NCBI RefSeq assembly: GCF_014636775.1
Contig: NZ_BMEQ01000001.1
Span: 418,301-482,300 of the forward strand
Source: Kocuria dechangensis
GTDB lineage: Bacteria; Actinomycetota; Actinomycetes; Actinomycetales; Micrococcaceae
Direction of reading: 5' to 3'
DNA: 64,000 nucleotides
Shown here piece after piece: positions 36,401 to 47,732 of this stretch. The number at the start of each line of letters is the position of its first letter. Position 1 is the stretch's first letter. A program made the position numbers and the translations under genes. The notes under the pieces are model-generated. The model did not search any database and was not told where the DNA came from. It saw nothing but the letters and a program-made list of their open reading frames with translations.

Positions 36401-37485
36401 ACGCCGCCGATGATCAGCTCGCCCGTCCCGCCCTCGGGCACGGGGATTCCCTCCGCGTCGACGACGGCGAGGTCCCAGCCGTCCAGGGGGAGGCCGATGG
36501 TGACCGGGACGCCGGCGTGCATCTGCGCGGCGCAGGCCACGACGGTCGCCTCGGTGGGCCCGTAGGTGTTCCACAGCTCCCGGCTGCCGTCGGCCAGGCG
36601 GTTCACGAGCTCGGGAGGGCAGGCCTCGCCGCCGAAGATGAGCAGCCGGACGGAGTCCAGGGCGGTCGCCGGCCACATGGCCGCGAGGGTGGGGACGGTC
36701 GAGACGACGGTGATCCCGCGGGTCTCGAGCCACGGGCCCAGGTCGGTGCCGGAGCGCACGAGGGACCGGGGGGCGGGGACCAGGCAGGCCCCGTGGCGCC
36801 ACGCGAGCCACATCTCCTCGCAGGAGGCGTCGAAGGCCACCGACAGCCCCGCCAGGACACGGTCCTGCGGCCCGATCGGGTCGTCCTGCAGGAACAGCCG
36901 CGCCTCGGCGTCCACGAAGGCGGCCGCCGAGCGGTGGGAGACCGCCACGCCCTTCGGCCTGCCGGTCGACCCGGAGGTGAAGATGATCCAGGCGTCGTCG
37001 TCCAGGGTGGGCATCCGCGGCGCCGGGTGGGGACCGGACCCCTCCCGGGCCGGCGCCACGGTGATCGACCCGCCCGCGCCGATGGTCCCGGCGACGTCCG
37101 CCTCGCCGAACACCAGCCGGGCGCGCTTCTCGGGGTCGTCGGCGTCCACGGGCACGTAGCCGGCGCCCACGAGCAGGACGCCGAGGATGCCGATGTAGAG
37201 CTCGGCCGTGCCGGAGGCCACCCGCACCCCGATCCTGTCGCCCGCGCCGAGACCGGCCGCGGTCAGGCGCCGGCCCACGGCCCGCACCTCCGCCAGCAGT
37301 TCGGTGTAGCTGAGGGAGCGCTCGCCGTCGTCGAGCGCGGGCGCGTCCGGGTGCTCCTCGGCGGTGGCGAGGAGCAGCTCCACCAGCGTGCGCTCCGGGG
37401 GGCAGGAGGCGGCGCCGGGCAGCTGGGGGAGGTGCACGGCGGAGGGCGCGCGGGCAGGGGTGGAGGGCAGAACGTCGTTGGTCAC
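33472..37485 (-). CDS. Pls-like NRPS: poly(amino acid) synthetase with six TM segments
   Basis: A 1337-residue protein with the architecture of epsilon-poly-L-lysine synthetase (Pls). An adenylation domain spans about 31-515: FTSGSTGRPKGVAVSH, NTYGPTEATV, YRSGDL, VKLGGRRIELGEVD, SGKVDRK. A carrier domain follows at 530-600, with the phosphopantetheine serine at 564 in FFASGGGSLAA. Six membrane helices lie near 640-660, 668-692, 865-890, 908-932, 1112-1131 and 1140-1166. Between and after them are three tandem domains with left-handed beta-helix character (VGSIEIGAGAVVGTRSTLMP; ISTAVLIPCMTTIGDG; TLGHASTVNRGTVLQTH). There is no thioesterase or condensation HHxxxDG motif. Such enzymes polymerise one amino acid step by step at the membrane. 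GTG 37485 is 6 nt after a GACAAT -10. The product is not known. Confidence 0.85.
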   Translation of the reverse strand: MTNDVLPSTPARAPSAVHLPQLPGAASCPPERTLVELLLATAEEHPDAPALDDGERSLSYTELLAEVRAVGRRLTAAGLGAGDRIGVRVASGTAELYIGILGVLLVGAGYVPVDADDPEKRARLVFGEADVAGTIGAGGSITVAPAREGSGPHPAPRMPTLDDDAWIIFTSGSTGRPKGVAVSHRSAAAFVDAEARLFLQDDPIGPQDRVLAGLSVAFDASCEEMWLAWRHGACLVPAPRSLVRSGTDLGPWLETRGITVVSTVPTLAAMWPATALDSVRLLIFGGEACPPELVNRLADGSRELWNTYGPTEATVVACAAQMHAGVPVTIGLPLDGWDLAVVDAEGIPVPEGGTGELIIGGVGLARYLDPAKDAEKYAPMPTLGWDRAYRSGDLVTYDPAGLLFVGRADEQVKLGGRRIELGEVDAALQALPGVQGAAAAVQETAAGNQVLVGYLVPEGALRGAAPEELPTFDTAAARARLADVLPAALIPLLAVTDDLPTRTSGKVDRKALPWPLPGAGADDAAVDLSGTDEEDRWILEQWSAVLGVGAVGLDADFFASGGGSLAAAQLVSVLRQKYPTVTVSDVYAHPRVGSLIEMVRRDAPKSRAAAHSMDERSVRRTARRSQVFQTLMGIPVQVLAGMRWLTWLLVLNNVLGAMGVLPAAPVVPWGWVLASWLVFVSPFGRMGVTVLAARTLLRGLEPGDYPRSGKVHLRLWLVEQIAQASRAVSLSSAPWMPYYARALGAEIDRDVDLHSVPPVTGLLTVGRGAAVEPEVDLSGWWIDGDVLHVGSIEIGAGAVVGTRSTLMPGTRIGRDARVEAGSAVLGKVKEGVRVAGSPAERTGKARIHWPQEPLLRSRLWASVYGVASAALAGIPYVAALVAATVLALLLRPRIGSDTTLGELLADGTLLWAVPVAALVWFFACALLVLLAVRGLGRGITAGYHPVRSAVGWRIWATERVMDMARDLLFPLYAGLVTPVWMRLLGARVGRDVEISTAVLIPCMTTIGDGAFLADDTMVAPYELGGGWMRVGPVKIGKRSFLGNSGIAAAGRRVRKDSLVAVLSSAPDRAKSGSSWLGSPPIRLRRTVVEADHALTYAPPARLKVLRGAVETLRLLSVVASTALVFLVVLALDEIVARSGYWLAALLSGAVLMGAGFLAALLSVLAKWALVGRVRPGEHPLWSSFIWRNELQDTFVELVAAPWFAHAASGTPALVWYLRALGARIGHGVWCETYWLPEADLVTLGHASTVNRGTVLQTHLFHDRIMSLDTVELEAGATMGPHGVILPAASVGASATVGPASLVMRGESVPAASYWTGNPVRPWSRNVPDPHTGAPRSR

Positions 37486-37491
37486 CCGCTC

Positions 37492-37497
37492 ATTGTC
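37492..37497 (-). promoter_or_regulatory. -10-like element for the Pls-like gene
   Basis: On the minus strand this reads GACAAT, ending 6 nt before GTG 37485. AAGGAG also overlaps it, 12 nt from the start, so a conventional mRNA from further upstream is possible too. Confidence 0.45.
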
Positions 37498-37537
37498 TCC
37501 TTCCCCACCCGGCCCCTCCCGCCGCGTGTGAGCGCCC

Positions 37538-38506
37538 TCACGGGACGAGCAGGAGCTTCCCCTGGGCCGTGCGGCCCTCCAGCACCTCGTGCGCGCGCCG
37601 GGCCTCGGCCAGCGGGAACGTCTCGGCGACCCGGACGGTCAGCGAGCCGTCGAGCACGGCGTCGAAGAGCTCCCCCGAGCGCCAGCTCCGCTCCTCCTCG
37701 TCGAGCAGGTAGTCGTTGAGGGTGGGGCGGGTGACGTACAGGGACCCGTTCTGGGCCAGCCGCTGCAGGTCGAAGGGCGGCACCTGGCCGGAGGAGCCGC
37801 CGAAGAGGACGAGCGTCCCGCGCTTGCGCAGGGCCGTGAGGGACTCGTCGAAGGTGTCCTTGCCCACGGAGTCGTACACGACGTCCGCCCCGCGCCCGCC
37901 CGACAGCTCCCGGACGTGCTCGGCGAAGCCCTCGTACCCCACCAGGGCGAAGTCGGCGCCCAGCGAGCGCGCGGTCTCGGCCTTGTCCTGGGAGCCGACC
38001 AGGGCGATGACGGTCGCGCCCTGCCGCTTGAGCAGCTGGACCGCCAGGCCGCCGACCCCGCCCGCGCCGGCGGTGATCACGGCGACGTCGCCCTCCTTGA
38101 CGGGGAAGGTGGAGCGGACCAGGTAGTGGGCCGTGAGCCCCTGCAGCGGGATCGCGGCCGCGGTCTCGTCGGGGATCCCGGCCGGCACGCGCAGGGCCTT
38201 CTCGGCGTCCACGAGGAACGTGTCGGCGTAGGTGCGGGAGGCCTGCGAGGTGGTGATCCGGTCGCCGGGGGAGAAGCCCTCCACCTCGGAGCCGACGGCC
38301 ACGACGACGCCCATGCCCTCCGAGCCCGGGGTGAAGGGGTGCTCCACGGGGTAAACGCCCTCGCGCTGGTAGACCTCGATGAAGTTCACCCCGGCGGCGC
38401 GGGTCTCGACCAGCAGCTGGCGCGCTCCCGGCTCCGGGTCGGGGCGCTCGCCGAGGGTCAGCACCTCGGGGCCTCCGGCCTGCTCGACCATGACGCAACG
38501 GACCAT
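37538..38506 (-). CDS. NADPH:quinone oxidoreductase (zinc-independent MDR)
   Basis: A 322-residue medium-chain reductase of the quinone oxidoreductase/zeta-crystallin type. The N-terminal GroES-like domain includes VNFIEVYQREGVYPV, and TPGSEGMGVVVAVGS follows. The Rossmann motif AGAGGVGGLAVQLLKRQGAT binds NADPH. Cysteine zinc ligands of alcohol dehydrogenases are absent. It probably reduces quinones or alpha,beta-unsaturated carbonyls. ATG 38506 has AGGAGG 8 nt upstream. It lies 52 nt upstream of the Pls-like gene on the same strand; any functional link is unproven. Confidence 0.87.
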   Translation of the reverse strand: MVRCVMVEQAGGPEVLTLGERPDPEPGARQLLVETRAAGVNFIEVYQREGVYPVEHPFTPGSEGMGVVVAVGSEVEGFSPGDRITTSQASRTYADTFLVDAEKALRVPAGIPDETAAAIPLQGLTAHYLVRSTFPVKEGDVAVITAGAGGVGGLAVQLLKRQGATVIALVGSQDKAETARSLGADFALVGYEGFAEHVRELSGGRGADVVYDSVGKDTFDESLTALRKRGTLVLFGGSSGQVPPFDLQRLAQNGSLYVTRPTLNDYLLDEEERSWRSGELFDAVLDGSLTVRVAETFPLAEARRAHEVLEGRTAQGKLLLVP

Positions 38507-38695
38507 GACGGGTACCTCCTGTGCTCGCGGGCGGGACTCGGGCCCATCGTAGGCACAGTCCCGCCCGCACGCCCGGGAGGCGCCCGGGCCCACGGGGCGG
38601 CGAGCCGGGCGAGGCCGCGCCCCCGGACCCGGTCCAGCGCCACGGTCCCGCTCCAGCGCCACGGTCCCGGCCGGCACGGCCGCCGCCGGACATGG

Positions 38696-38729
38696 TGCAT
38701 AAATATTGATTGCTCTGCATAACTTTGAG
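38696..38729 (+). promoter_or_regulatory. ArgR operator (two ARG boxes) at argC
   Basis: TGCATAAATATTGA (38696-38709) and TGCATAACTTTGAG (38716-38729) are direct repeats 20 nt apart. They overlap the presumed -35 and abut the -10. The sequence is much more AT-rich than its surroundings and shares TGCATA with the argG operator. Confidence 0.75.
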
Positions 38730-38730
38730 C

Positions 38731-38736
38731 TAAAGT
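38731..38736 (+). promoter_or_regulatory. -10 element for leaderless argC
   Basis: TAAAGT ends 7 nt before ATG 38744. Confidence 0.6.
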
Positions 38737-38743
38737 GGTGAGT

Positions 38744-39793
38744 ATGACGTTCAGCGCAGCAGTTTCCGGTGCCTCCGGGTACGCCGGCGGAGAGGTCCTG
38801 CGGATCCTCGCCGGGCACCCGCAGATCGAGATCGGGGCGGTGGGGGCCCACTCCAACGCGGGCCAGCGGCTCGGGGAGCTCCAGCCGCACCTGCACTCCC
38901 TGGCCGACCGCGTGCTCGTGGACACCACGGTCGAGAACCTGGCCGGCCACGACGTCGTCTTCCTGGCCCTGCCGCACGGGGCCTCCGCGGAGATCGCGGC
39001 GCAGCTCCCGCCGGAGACCGTGGTGATCGACGCCGGCGCGGACCACCGCCTGGACTCCGCCGAGGCGTGGAACCAGTTCTACGGCTCCGAGCACGCCGGG
39101 ACGTGGCCCTACGGCCTGCCCGAGCTCCTCGTGGACTCCTCGGGCACCCGCCAGCGCGAGCAGCTGCGGGGCGCCACGCGCATCGCCGTGCCCGGCTGCT
39201 ACCCGACCAGCGCCCTGCTGGCCCTGGCTCCGGGCTTCGCCGCCGGGCTGCTCGAGCCGCAGGACGTGGTGATCGTCGCCGCGTCCGGGACCTCGGGCGC
39301 GGGCAAGGCCGTCAAGCCGCACCTGCTGGGCTCGGAGGTCATGGGCTCCATGTCCCCGTACGGCGTCGGCGGCGCCCACCGGCACACCCCGGAGATCGAG
39401 CAGGGCCTCGCGAAGGCGGCGGGGGAGCCCGTGCAGATCTCCTTCACCCCGACCCTGGCCCCCATGCCCCGCGGCATCCTCACGACCGCCACGGCGCGCG
39501 TCGCCGAGGGCGTCACCGCCGCGCAGCTGCGCGAGGCGTGGGAGCAGGCCTACGCGGCCGAGCAGTTCGTCACCGTCCTGCCCGAGGGGCAGTGGCCCGC
39601 CACGAAGTCGGTCGCCGGCTCCAACCACGCCCAGCTGCAGCTGGTCCTCGACCCGCACGCCGGCCGGGTGGTCGTCACCTGCGTGATCGACAACCTCGTC
39701 AAGGGCACCGCCGGCGGTGCCGTCCAGTCCCTGAACCTCGCCCTCGGCCTGCCGGAGGACACCGGCCTGCCCCTGCAAGGAGTCGCCCCGTGA
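38744..39793 (+). CDS. argC: N-acetyl-gamma-glutamyl-phosphate reductase
   Basis: This 349-residue NADPH-dependent enzyme makes N-acetylglutamate semialdehyde, the third step to ornithine. The dinucleotide-binding start reads [20 protein letters not shown]. The catalytic cysteine is in [17 protein letters not shown] choose ATG 38744 because it sits 7 nt from the -10, while the two GTG codons upstream lie in or next to the -10 itself. The first gene of argCJBDFR; its promoter carries ArgR boxes. Confidence 0.96.
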   Translation: MTFSAAVSGASGYAGGEVLRILAGHPQIEIGAVGAHSNAGQRLGELQPHLHSLADRVLVDTTVENLAGHDVVFLALPHGASAEIAAQLPPETVVIDAGADHRLDSAEAWNQFYGSEHAGTWPYGLPELLVDSSGTRQREQLRGATRIAVPGCYPTSALLALAPGFAAGLLEPQDVVIVAASGTSGAGKAVKPHLLGSEVMGSMSPYGVGGAHRHTPEIEQGLAKAAGEPVQISFTPTLAPMPRGILTTATARVAEGVTAAQLREAWEQAYAAEQFVTVLPEGQWPATKSVAGSNHAQLQLVLDPHAGRVVVTCVIDNLVKGTAGGAVQSLNLALGLPEDTGLPLQGVAP

Positions 39794-41004
39794 GAACCTA
39801 CCCGTCCCAGAACCCCGCCGGGACCCTGACGGTCGACACCGGCCGCGGCGTCACCGCGCCCCGCGGCTTCGTCGCCGGCGCCACCACCGCGGGCTTCAAG
39901 GCGTCGGGCACGCCCGACCTCGCCCTCGTGGCCAACGAGGGCCCCCACCACGCGGTGGCCGCGGTCTACACCACCAACCGCGTGAGCGCCGCCCCGGTCC
40001 AGTGGTCGAAGGCCACCACCGCCGACGGCCGGGCCGCCGCGGTGGTCCTCAACTCCGGCGGCGCCAACGCGTGCACCGGCCCCCAGGGGTTCCAGGCCGC
40101 GCACCGCACCGCGGAGCTCGTGGGCGAGGCCCTCGGCATCGGGGCGGGTGACGTGGTCGTGTGCTCCACCGGGCTGATCGGCGTCCAGCTGCCGATGGAC
40201 GTCATGGAGCGCGGGATCCCCGCCGTGGTCCGGGCCCTGGCCGACGACGACGCCGCGGGCGCCGCCGCGGCGCAGGCGATCATGACCACGGACACCGTGG
40301 CCAAGCAGGCGTCCTACGTCCGCGACGGCTGGACCGTCGGCGGCATGGCCAAGGGCGCGGGCATGCTGGCTCCGGGCCTGGCCACGATGCTCGTGGTGCT
40401 GACCACCGACGCCGACATGTCCTCGGACGCCCTGCAGTGGGCGCTCGACGACGCCGTGAAGCTCACCTTCAACCGCACCGACTCCGACGGCTGCATGTCC
40501 ACGAACGACACCGTGGTGCTGCTCGGCTCCGGGGCCTCCGGGATCAAGCCGGACGAGTTCGAGTTCAGCCAGGCGGTCACGGCGGTCTGCCACTCCCTGG
40601 CCCAGCAGCTCATCACGGACGCCGAGGGCGCCTCCCACGACATCGAGATCACCACGGTCAACGCCCAGACGGAGAAGCAGGCCGAGGACGTCAGCCGCAC
40701 CGTGGCCCGCTCCAACCTCTTCAAGACCGCGATCTTCGGCAACGACCCCAACTGGGGGCGGGTGCTCTCCGCCGTCGGCACCACGGACGCCAGGTTCGAC
40801 GCCGACAGGCTCGACGTCACCATCAACGGGGTCATGGTCTGCCGCAACGGCATGATCGGCGACCCCCGCGAGGGCGTGGACCTCGCCGCGGACCGGAAGG
40901 TGACCGTGCTCATCGACCTCAAGGCCGGTGACGCGGACGCCACCGTGTGGACCAACGACCTCACCCACGACTACGTCGAGGAGAACAGCGCGTACTCGAG
41001 CTGA
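39790..41004 (+). CDS. argJ: Glutamate N-acetyltransferase / amino-acid acetyltransferase
   Basis: ArgJ transfers acetyl from N-acetylornithine to glutamate, closing the acetyl cycle, and may also use acetyl-CoA. The 404-residue precursor cuts itself before the nucleophile Thr in [29 protein letters not shown] is a typical C-terminal segment. GTG 39790 overlaps the argC stop (GTGA), so the genes are coupled. Whether this copy is mono- or bifunctional cannot be read from the sequence. Confidence 0.95.
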   Translation: MRTYPSQNPAGTLTVDTGRGVTAPRGFVAGATTAGFKASGTPDLALVANEGPHHAVAAVYTTNRVSAAPVQWSKATTADGRAAAVVLNSGGANACTGPQGFQAAHRTAELVGEALGIGAGDVVVCSTGLIGVQLPMDVMERGIPAVVRALADDDAAGAAAAQAIMTTDTVAKQASYVRDGWTVGGMAKGAGMLAPGLATMLVVLTTDADMSSDALQWALDDAVKLTFNRTDSDGCMSTNDTVVLLGSGASGIKPDEFEFSQAVTAVCHSLAQQLITDAEGASHDIEITTVNAQTEKQAEDVSRTVARSNLFKTAIFGNDPNWGRVLSAVGTTDARFDADRLDVTINGVMVCRNGMIGDPREGVDLAADRKVTVLIDLKAGDADATVWTNDLTHDYVEENSAYSS

Positions 41005-41053
41005 CCCCCGACCCGACCGACCGCCGCCCCCGCCCGGACGGCCCAGGAGAGCC

Positions 41054-44764
<3,711 letters not shown>

Positions 44765-44804
44765 GCCCCGGGCGGGCGGCGCCGCGGGGAACCGGCGGCG
44801 GGGA

Positions 44805-45239
44805 CTAGCGGGCGGCGTACTCCTCCAGGACGGGGACCAGGTCCTCGCGCTCGAAGACCTTCGCGAAGTCGGCCGCGGAGTGGGCGCCGGCCGTCTGCGA
44901 CGCCCCGGCCTCCAGCAGGCGGCGCACGATCCCCTCGTGGCCGCGGAACACCGCGCTCATCAGGGCGGTCTGCCCGTTGTCATTGACCCGGTCGGCGTCC
45001 GCGCCGGCCTCCAGCAGGGCGGCGACCGTGTCCTCGTGCTGGTGGTAGGCGGCGAGGATGAGCAGCGTGTCGCCCTTGCCGTTGGTGAGGTTCACCGGGA
45101 CGCCTGCGCGCAGGGCCGGCAGCAGGTTCTCGGTGTCGCCCTCGCGGGCCATGTCGAACAGGGACAGCACGTACGCCATCTCCTCCTCGGTCAGCTGCGG
45201 TGCGCCGCCGTCCTGGGGCTGCTGGGGGTTCTCGCTCAC
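44805..45239 (-). CDS. Ankyrin-repeat protein
   Basis: A 144-residue cytoplasmic protein with three to four ankyrin repeats: KGDTLLILAAYHQHEDTVAA with LLEAGADADRV, NGQTALMSAVFRGHEGIVRR with LLEAGASQTAG, and flanking partial repeats. Ankyrin repeats mediate protein binding; similar short proteins are common in Actinobacteria without a known partner. GTG 45239 has AAGGA 9 nt upstream. The longer upstream frame to 45428 would cross the control region of the divergent ligase gene and is unlikely. Confidence 0.85.
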   Translation of the reverse strand: MSENPQQPQDGGAPQLTEEEMAYVLSLFDMAREGDTENLLPALRAGVPVNLTNGKGDTLLILAAYHQHEDTVAALLEAGADADRVNDNGQTALMSAVFRGHEGIVRRLLEAGASQTAGAHSAADFAKVFEREDLVPVLEEYAAR

Positions 45240-45351
45240 GGGTGCTGTCCTTCTCGGTCGGTGTGACGGTCGGTCCGGCGGTGGGTGACCGGTCCTGAAC
45301 GGCAGTGTATCGGGGCGGGCGCCCCGCCTGACGGCCCCAGGTAGCCGGGTC

Positions 45352-45398
45352 TTGACGTCGCAGTAACCCCCTGGCACGCTCGTGTGACACAGCTCACT
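45352..45398 (+). promoter_or_regulatory. Acyl-CoA ligase promoter with CRP/GlxR-type site
   Basis: TTGACG (45352-45357) and CACGCT (45375-45380) are spaced 17 nt apart. Directly after the -10 lies TGTGACACAGCTCACT (45383-45398), which matches TGTGA-N6-TCACA at 9 of 10 defined positions. A cAMP-receptor-type protein bound there would cover the start of transcription. Confidence 0.6.
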
Positions 45399-45448
45399 GC
45401 TCAGCACGTCGTGCCGGTGCCCGCGCACCGGGGATCCGGAGTTCCCCC

Positions 45449-46969
45449 ATGACCAACCTCGCCACCCTGCTCACAGCGTCCGCCGCGGCCCGTCCCGACG
45501 CCCGGGCCGTGGTGCTGGACGACGCCGTCCTCGGCTACGGGGCGCTCGACGACCTCTCGGCGCGCGCGGCCTCGATGCTGGTCTCGGCCGGAGTGGTCCC
45601 GGGGGACCGGGTCGCGATGATCCTGCCCAACGTGCCGCACATGCCGATCGCCTACTACGGCATCCTGCGCATGGGCGGCGTCGTCGTCCCCCTCAACCCG
45701 CTGCTGACCCCCCGGGAGCTCGCCTACCACTTCGAGGACGCGGAGGTCTCCGTCGTGCTCGTGTGGGAGGCCGTGGCCGGGGCCACGCGGGAGGCCGTCG
45801 CGGGGCTGGGCCGGCAGCTCCCCGTGGTGGAGATCTCGGCCGCGGGCACCCTGCAGACCCTGGCCCAGGTCCCGCCGCTGCCCGAGGTGCTGGACCAGGC
45901 CGACGACGACCCCGCCGTCCTGCTCTACACCTCCGGCACCACCGGCCGGCCCAAGGGCGCCGTGCTGACCCACCACAACCTGCTCAGCAACGCTCAGCTG
46001 TCCGCGGAGCTGTTCTCGCTCGGGCCCGGCGACGTCATGTTCGGCGGCCTGCCGTTCTTCCACGTCTTCGGCCAGACGGTCGCCCTCAACGGGGTCGTCT
46101 GCGCGGGCGCCACCGTCACCCTGCTGCCGCGCTTCGACCCGGCCAGGGCGCTCGAGATCCTCGCCAGGGACGAGGTGACGGTCTTCGCCGGCGTGCCCAG
46201 CATGTACATCGCGCTGCTGCACGCGGCGGGGGACGGGCCGGTCGACCTGCCCAGGCTGCGGGCCGGCGTCTCGGGCGGCGCGGCGCTGCCGGTCGAGATC
46301 CTCGAGCGCTTCGAGAAGGTCTTCGGGGCGCCGATCTACGAGGGCTACGGGCTCTCGGAGACCTCCCCCGTGGTGTGCTTCAACCAGCAGGGGCAGGCCC
46401 GCAAGCCCGGCTCCATCGGAACCGCCGTGCGCGGGGCGCGCCTGAAGGTCGTGGACGACCAGGACCGTGAGGTGCCCGTCGGGGAGGTGGGGGAGCTGGT
46501 GGTCGCCGGCGAGTACGTCATGGCCGGCTACTGGCGCAATCCCGAGGCCACCGCGGCCGCCGTCCGGGACGGCTGGTTCCACACCGGGGACCTCGCCCGC
46601 GTCGACGAGGACGGCTTCTACTACATCGTCGACCGCAAGAAGGACATGGTCCTGCGCGGGGGCTACAACGTCTACCCGCGCGAGGTCGAGGAGGTCATCT
46701 ACCAGTTCCCGGGCATCGCGGAGGCCGCGGTGGTCGGCGTGCCCGACGAGGAGATGGGCGAGGAGGTCGCCGCCGTCGTCGCCTTCCGCGACGTCCCGGC
46801 GGACGGCGCGACCGGGAAGCTCGGCGAGCTCGACGCCTTCGTGCGCGAGCGCGTCGCGCTGTACAAGCAGCCCCGCTGGTACAAGGTCGTCGACGAGCTG
46901 CCCAAGGGCCCCACGGGCAAGATCCTCAAGCGCTCCCTGGACCTCACCGGGGCCCAGCGCCGCTCCTGA
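45449..46969 (+). CDS. AMP-dependent acyl-CoA synthetase (fatty-acid--CoA ligase type)
   Basis: A 506-residue ANL-family enzyme expected to activate a carboxylic acid, probably a fatty acid, to its CoA thioester. Motifs: the P-loop YTSGTTGRPKGAVLTH, the YGLSETSPVV segment, GWFHTGDLARVDEDGFYYIV and the catalytic lysine in KGPTGKILKRSL. The N terminus is that of long-chain FadD-type ligases in Actinobacteria. The chain-length preference cannot be told. The promoter has a CRP/GlxR-type site, which would tie it to carbon status. It stands alone; no beta-oxidation genes are nearby. Confidence 0.87.
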   Translation: MTNLATLLTASAAARPDARAVVLDDAVLGYGALDDLSARAASMLVSAGVVPGDRVAMILPNVPHMPIAYYGILRMGGVVVPLNPLLTPRELAYHFEDAEVSVVLVWEAVAGATREAVAGLGRQLPVVEISAAGTLQTLAQVPPLPEVLDQADDDPAVLLYTSGTTGRPKGAVLTHHNLLSNAQLSAELFSLGPGDVMFGGLPFFHVFGQTVALNGVVCAGATVTLLPRFDPARALEILARDEVTVFAGVPSMYIALLHAAGDGPVDLPRLRAGVSGGAALPVEILERFEKVFGAPIYEGYGLSETSPVVCFNQQGQARKPGSIGTAVRGARLKVVDDQDREVPVGEVGELVVAGEYVMAGYWRNPEATAAAVRDGWFHTGDLARVDEDGFYYIVDRKKDMVLRGGYNVYPREVEEVIYQFPGIAEAAVVGVPDEEMGEEVAAVVAFRDVPADGATGKLGELDAFVRERVALYKQPRWYKVVDELPKGPTGKILKRSLDLTGAQRRS

Positions 46970-47014
46970 CCGCCCCGGGCGGCGGCGACCTCCCGGGCAC
47001 AGTCCCCGATCGAT

Positions 47015-47039
47015 CCCGGGACTCCTGGACGGTCCCGGG
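47015..47039. terminator. Hairpin between the ligase and lrp-type genes
   Basis: CCCGGGAC (47015-47022) and GTCCCGGG (47032-47039) form an 8-bp stem between two convergent genes. Confidence 0.5.
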
Positions 47040-47072
47040 GGAGGGGCCAGGCGCCGTGCCTCTTCCAGGCCG

Positions 47073-47546
47073 TCACGGATGCTCCGCGGTGCGCTGGAGC
47101 AGGCTCGTGAGCCGCAGCGGCATCTCCTCGAGCAGTGAGATCGAGGTGCTGGTCCGCAGCACCCCCGGTGTCTCGAGCATGAGGTTGGTGATCCGGTGCA
47201 GATCCGTCGTGTCCCGGGCCACCACCCGCAGCCGCAGGTCGGAGTCGCCGGTGGTGGAGAACATCTCGATGATCTCCGGGATCCTCCGCAGGGCCGCCCG
47301 CGCCTCCTCGCTGTTGCCCTGGCGGATGGACAGCTCGACGAACGCGGTGAGGTCGTAGCCCAGGGCACGGGGGTCCACCCGGCGGCTGTGCGGCCCCAGC
47401 ACCTCGCCGTCGTCGAGGCGCCGCAGCCGCGCGTGCACGGTGTTGCGGGCGACCCCGAGGGTCTGGGCCAGGGCCACGATGGTCGCCGACGGGTCGCGGT
47501 CCAGCGCCAGGAGGATCCGTGCGTCGAGAGAGTCGATCCGGTACAT
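47073..47546 (-). CDS. Lrp/AsnC-family transcriptional regulator
   Basis: A 157-residue regulator with an N-terminal helix-turn-helix (IDSLDARILLALDRDPSATI, LAQTLGVARNTVHARLRRLD) and a C-terminal RAM domain that usually binds an amino acid (AFVELSIRQG, DSDLRLRVVARDTTDLHRIT). It is divergent from the aminotransferase gene, so it probably controls the amino acid catabolic genes that follow. ATG 47546 is 7 nt after a CAGAAT hexamer (47554-47559), suggesting a leaderless mRNA; ATG 47555 and 47567 are alternatives. Confidence 0.88.
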   Translation of the reverse strand: MYRIDSLDARILLALDRDPSATIVALAQTLGVARNTVHARLRRLDDGEVLGPHSRRVDPRALGYDLTAFVELSIRQGNSEEARAALRRIPEIIEMFSTTGDSDLRLRVVARDTTDLHRITNLMLETPGVLRTSTSISLLEEMPLRLTSLLQRTAEHP

Positions 47547-47610
47547 GGTGGTCATTCTGGCACGCATTCAATCCAGCAGTGAGCATCTGTCGCAGTAGAA
47601 AAAGAAAGTG

Positions 47611-47640
47611 TTGCGCATCACATCCGCCGGGTCGCAGGAT
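47611..47640 (+). promoter_or_regulatory. Aminotransferase gene promoter
   Basis: TTGCGC and CAGGAT are 18 nt apart, within the region divergent from the Lrp-type gene. An A-rich stretch, unusual for this DNA, lies just upstream at 47597-47608. It could be part of an Lrp-binding region. Confidence 0.45.
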
Positions 47641-47732
47641 CGTCCCCATGCGTCACGGCCCGATGACGGCACCTCGACCTCCTGTGGATCGGTGCGGCAC
47701 CCGGGGCCGAGCACAGCGAGAAAGGATCACTC

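Noticed and set aside
32087..36811. A continuous minus-strand frame of more than 1500 codons spanning the peptidase and most of the synthetase region
   Set aside because: Only its C-terminal 446 residues resemble a protein (M1 peptidase). The rest is Arg/Gly/Pro-rich and runs out of frame through the synthetase, which has clear domains in its own frame.
44805..45239. Ankyrin protein as a catalase accessory factor, as reported for AnkB in Pseudomonas
   Set aside because: The catalase gene is 8.6 kb away on a separate transcript, and no sequence feature links the two.
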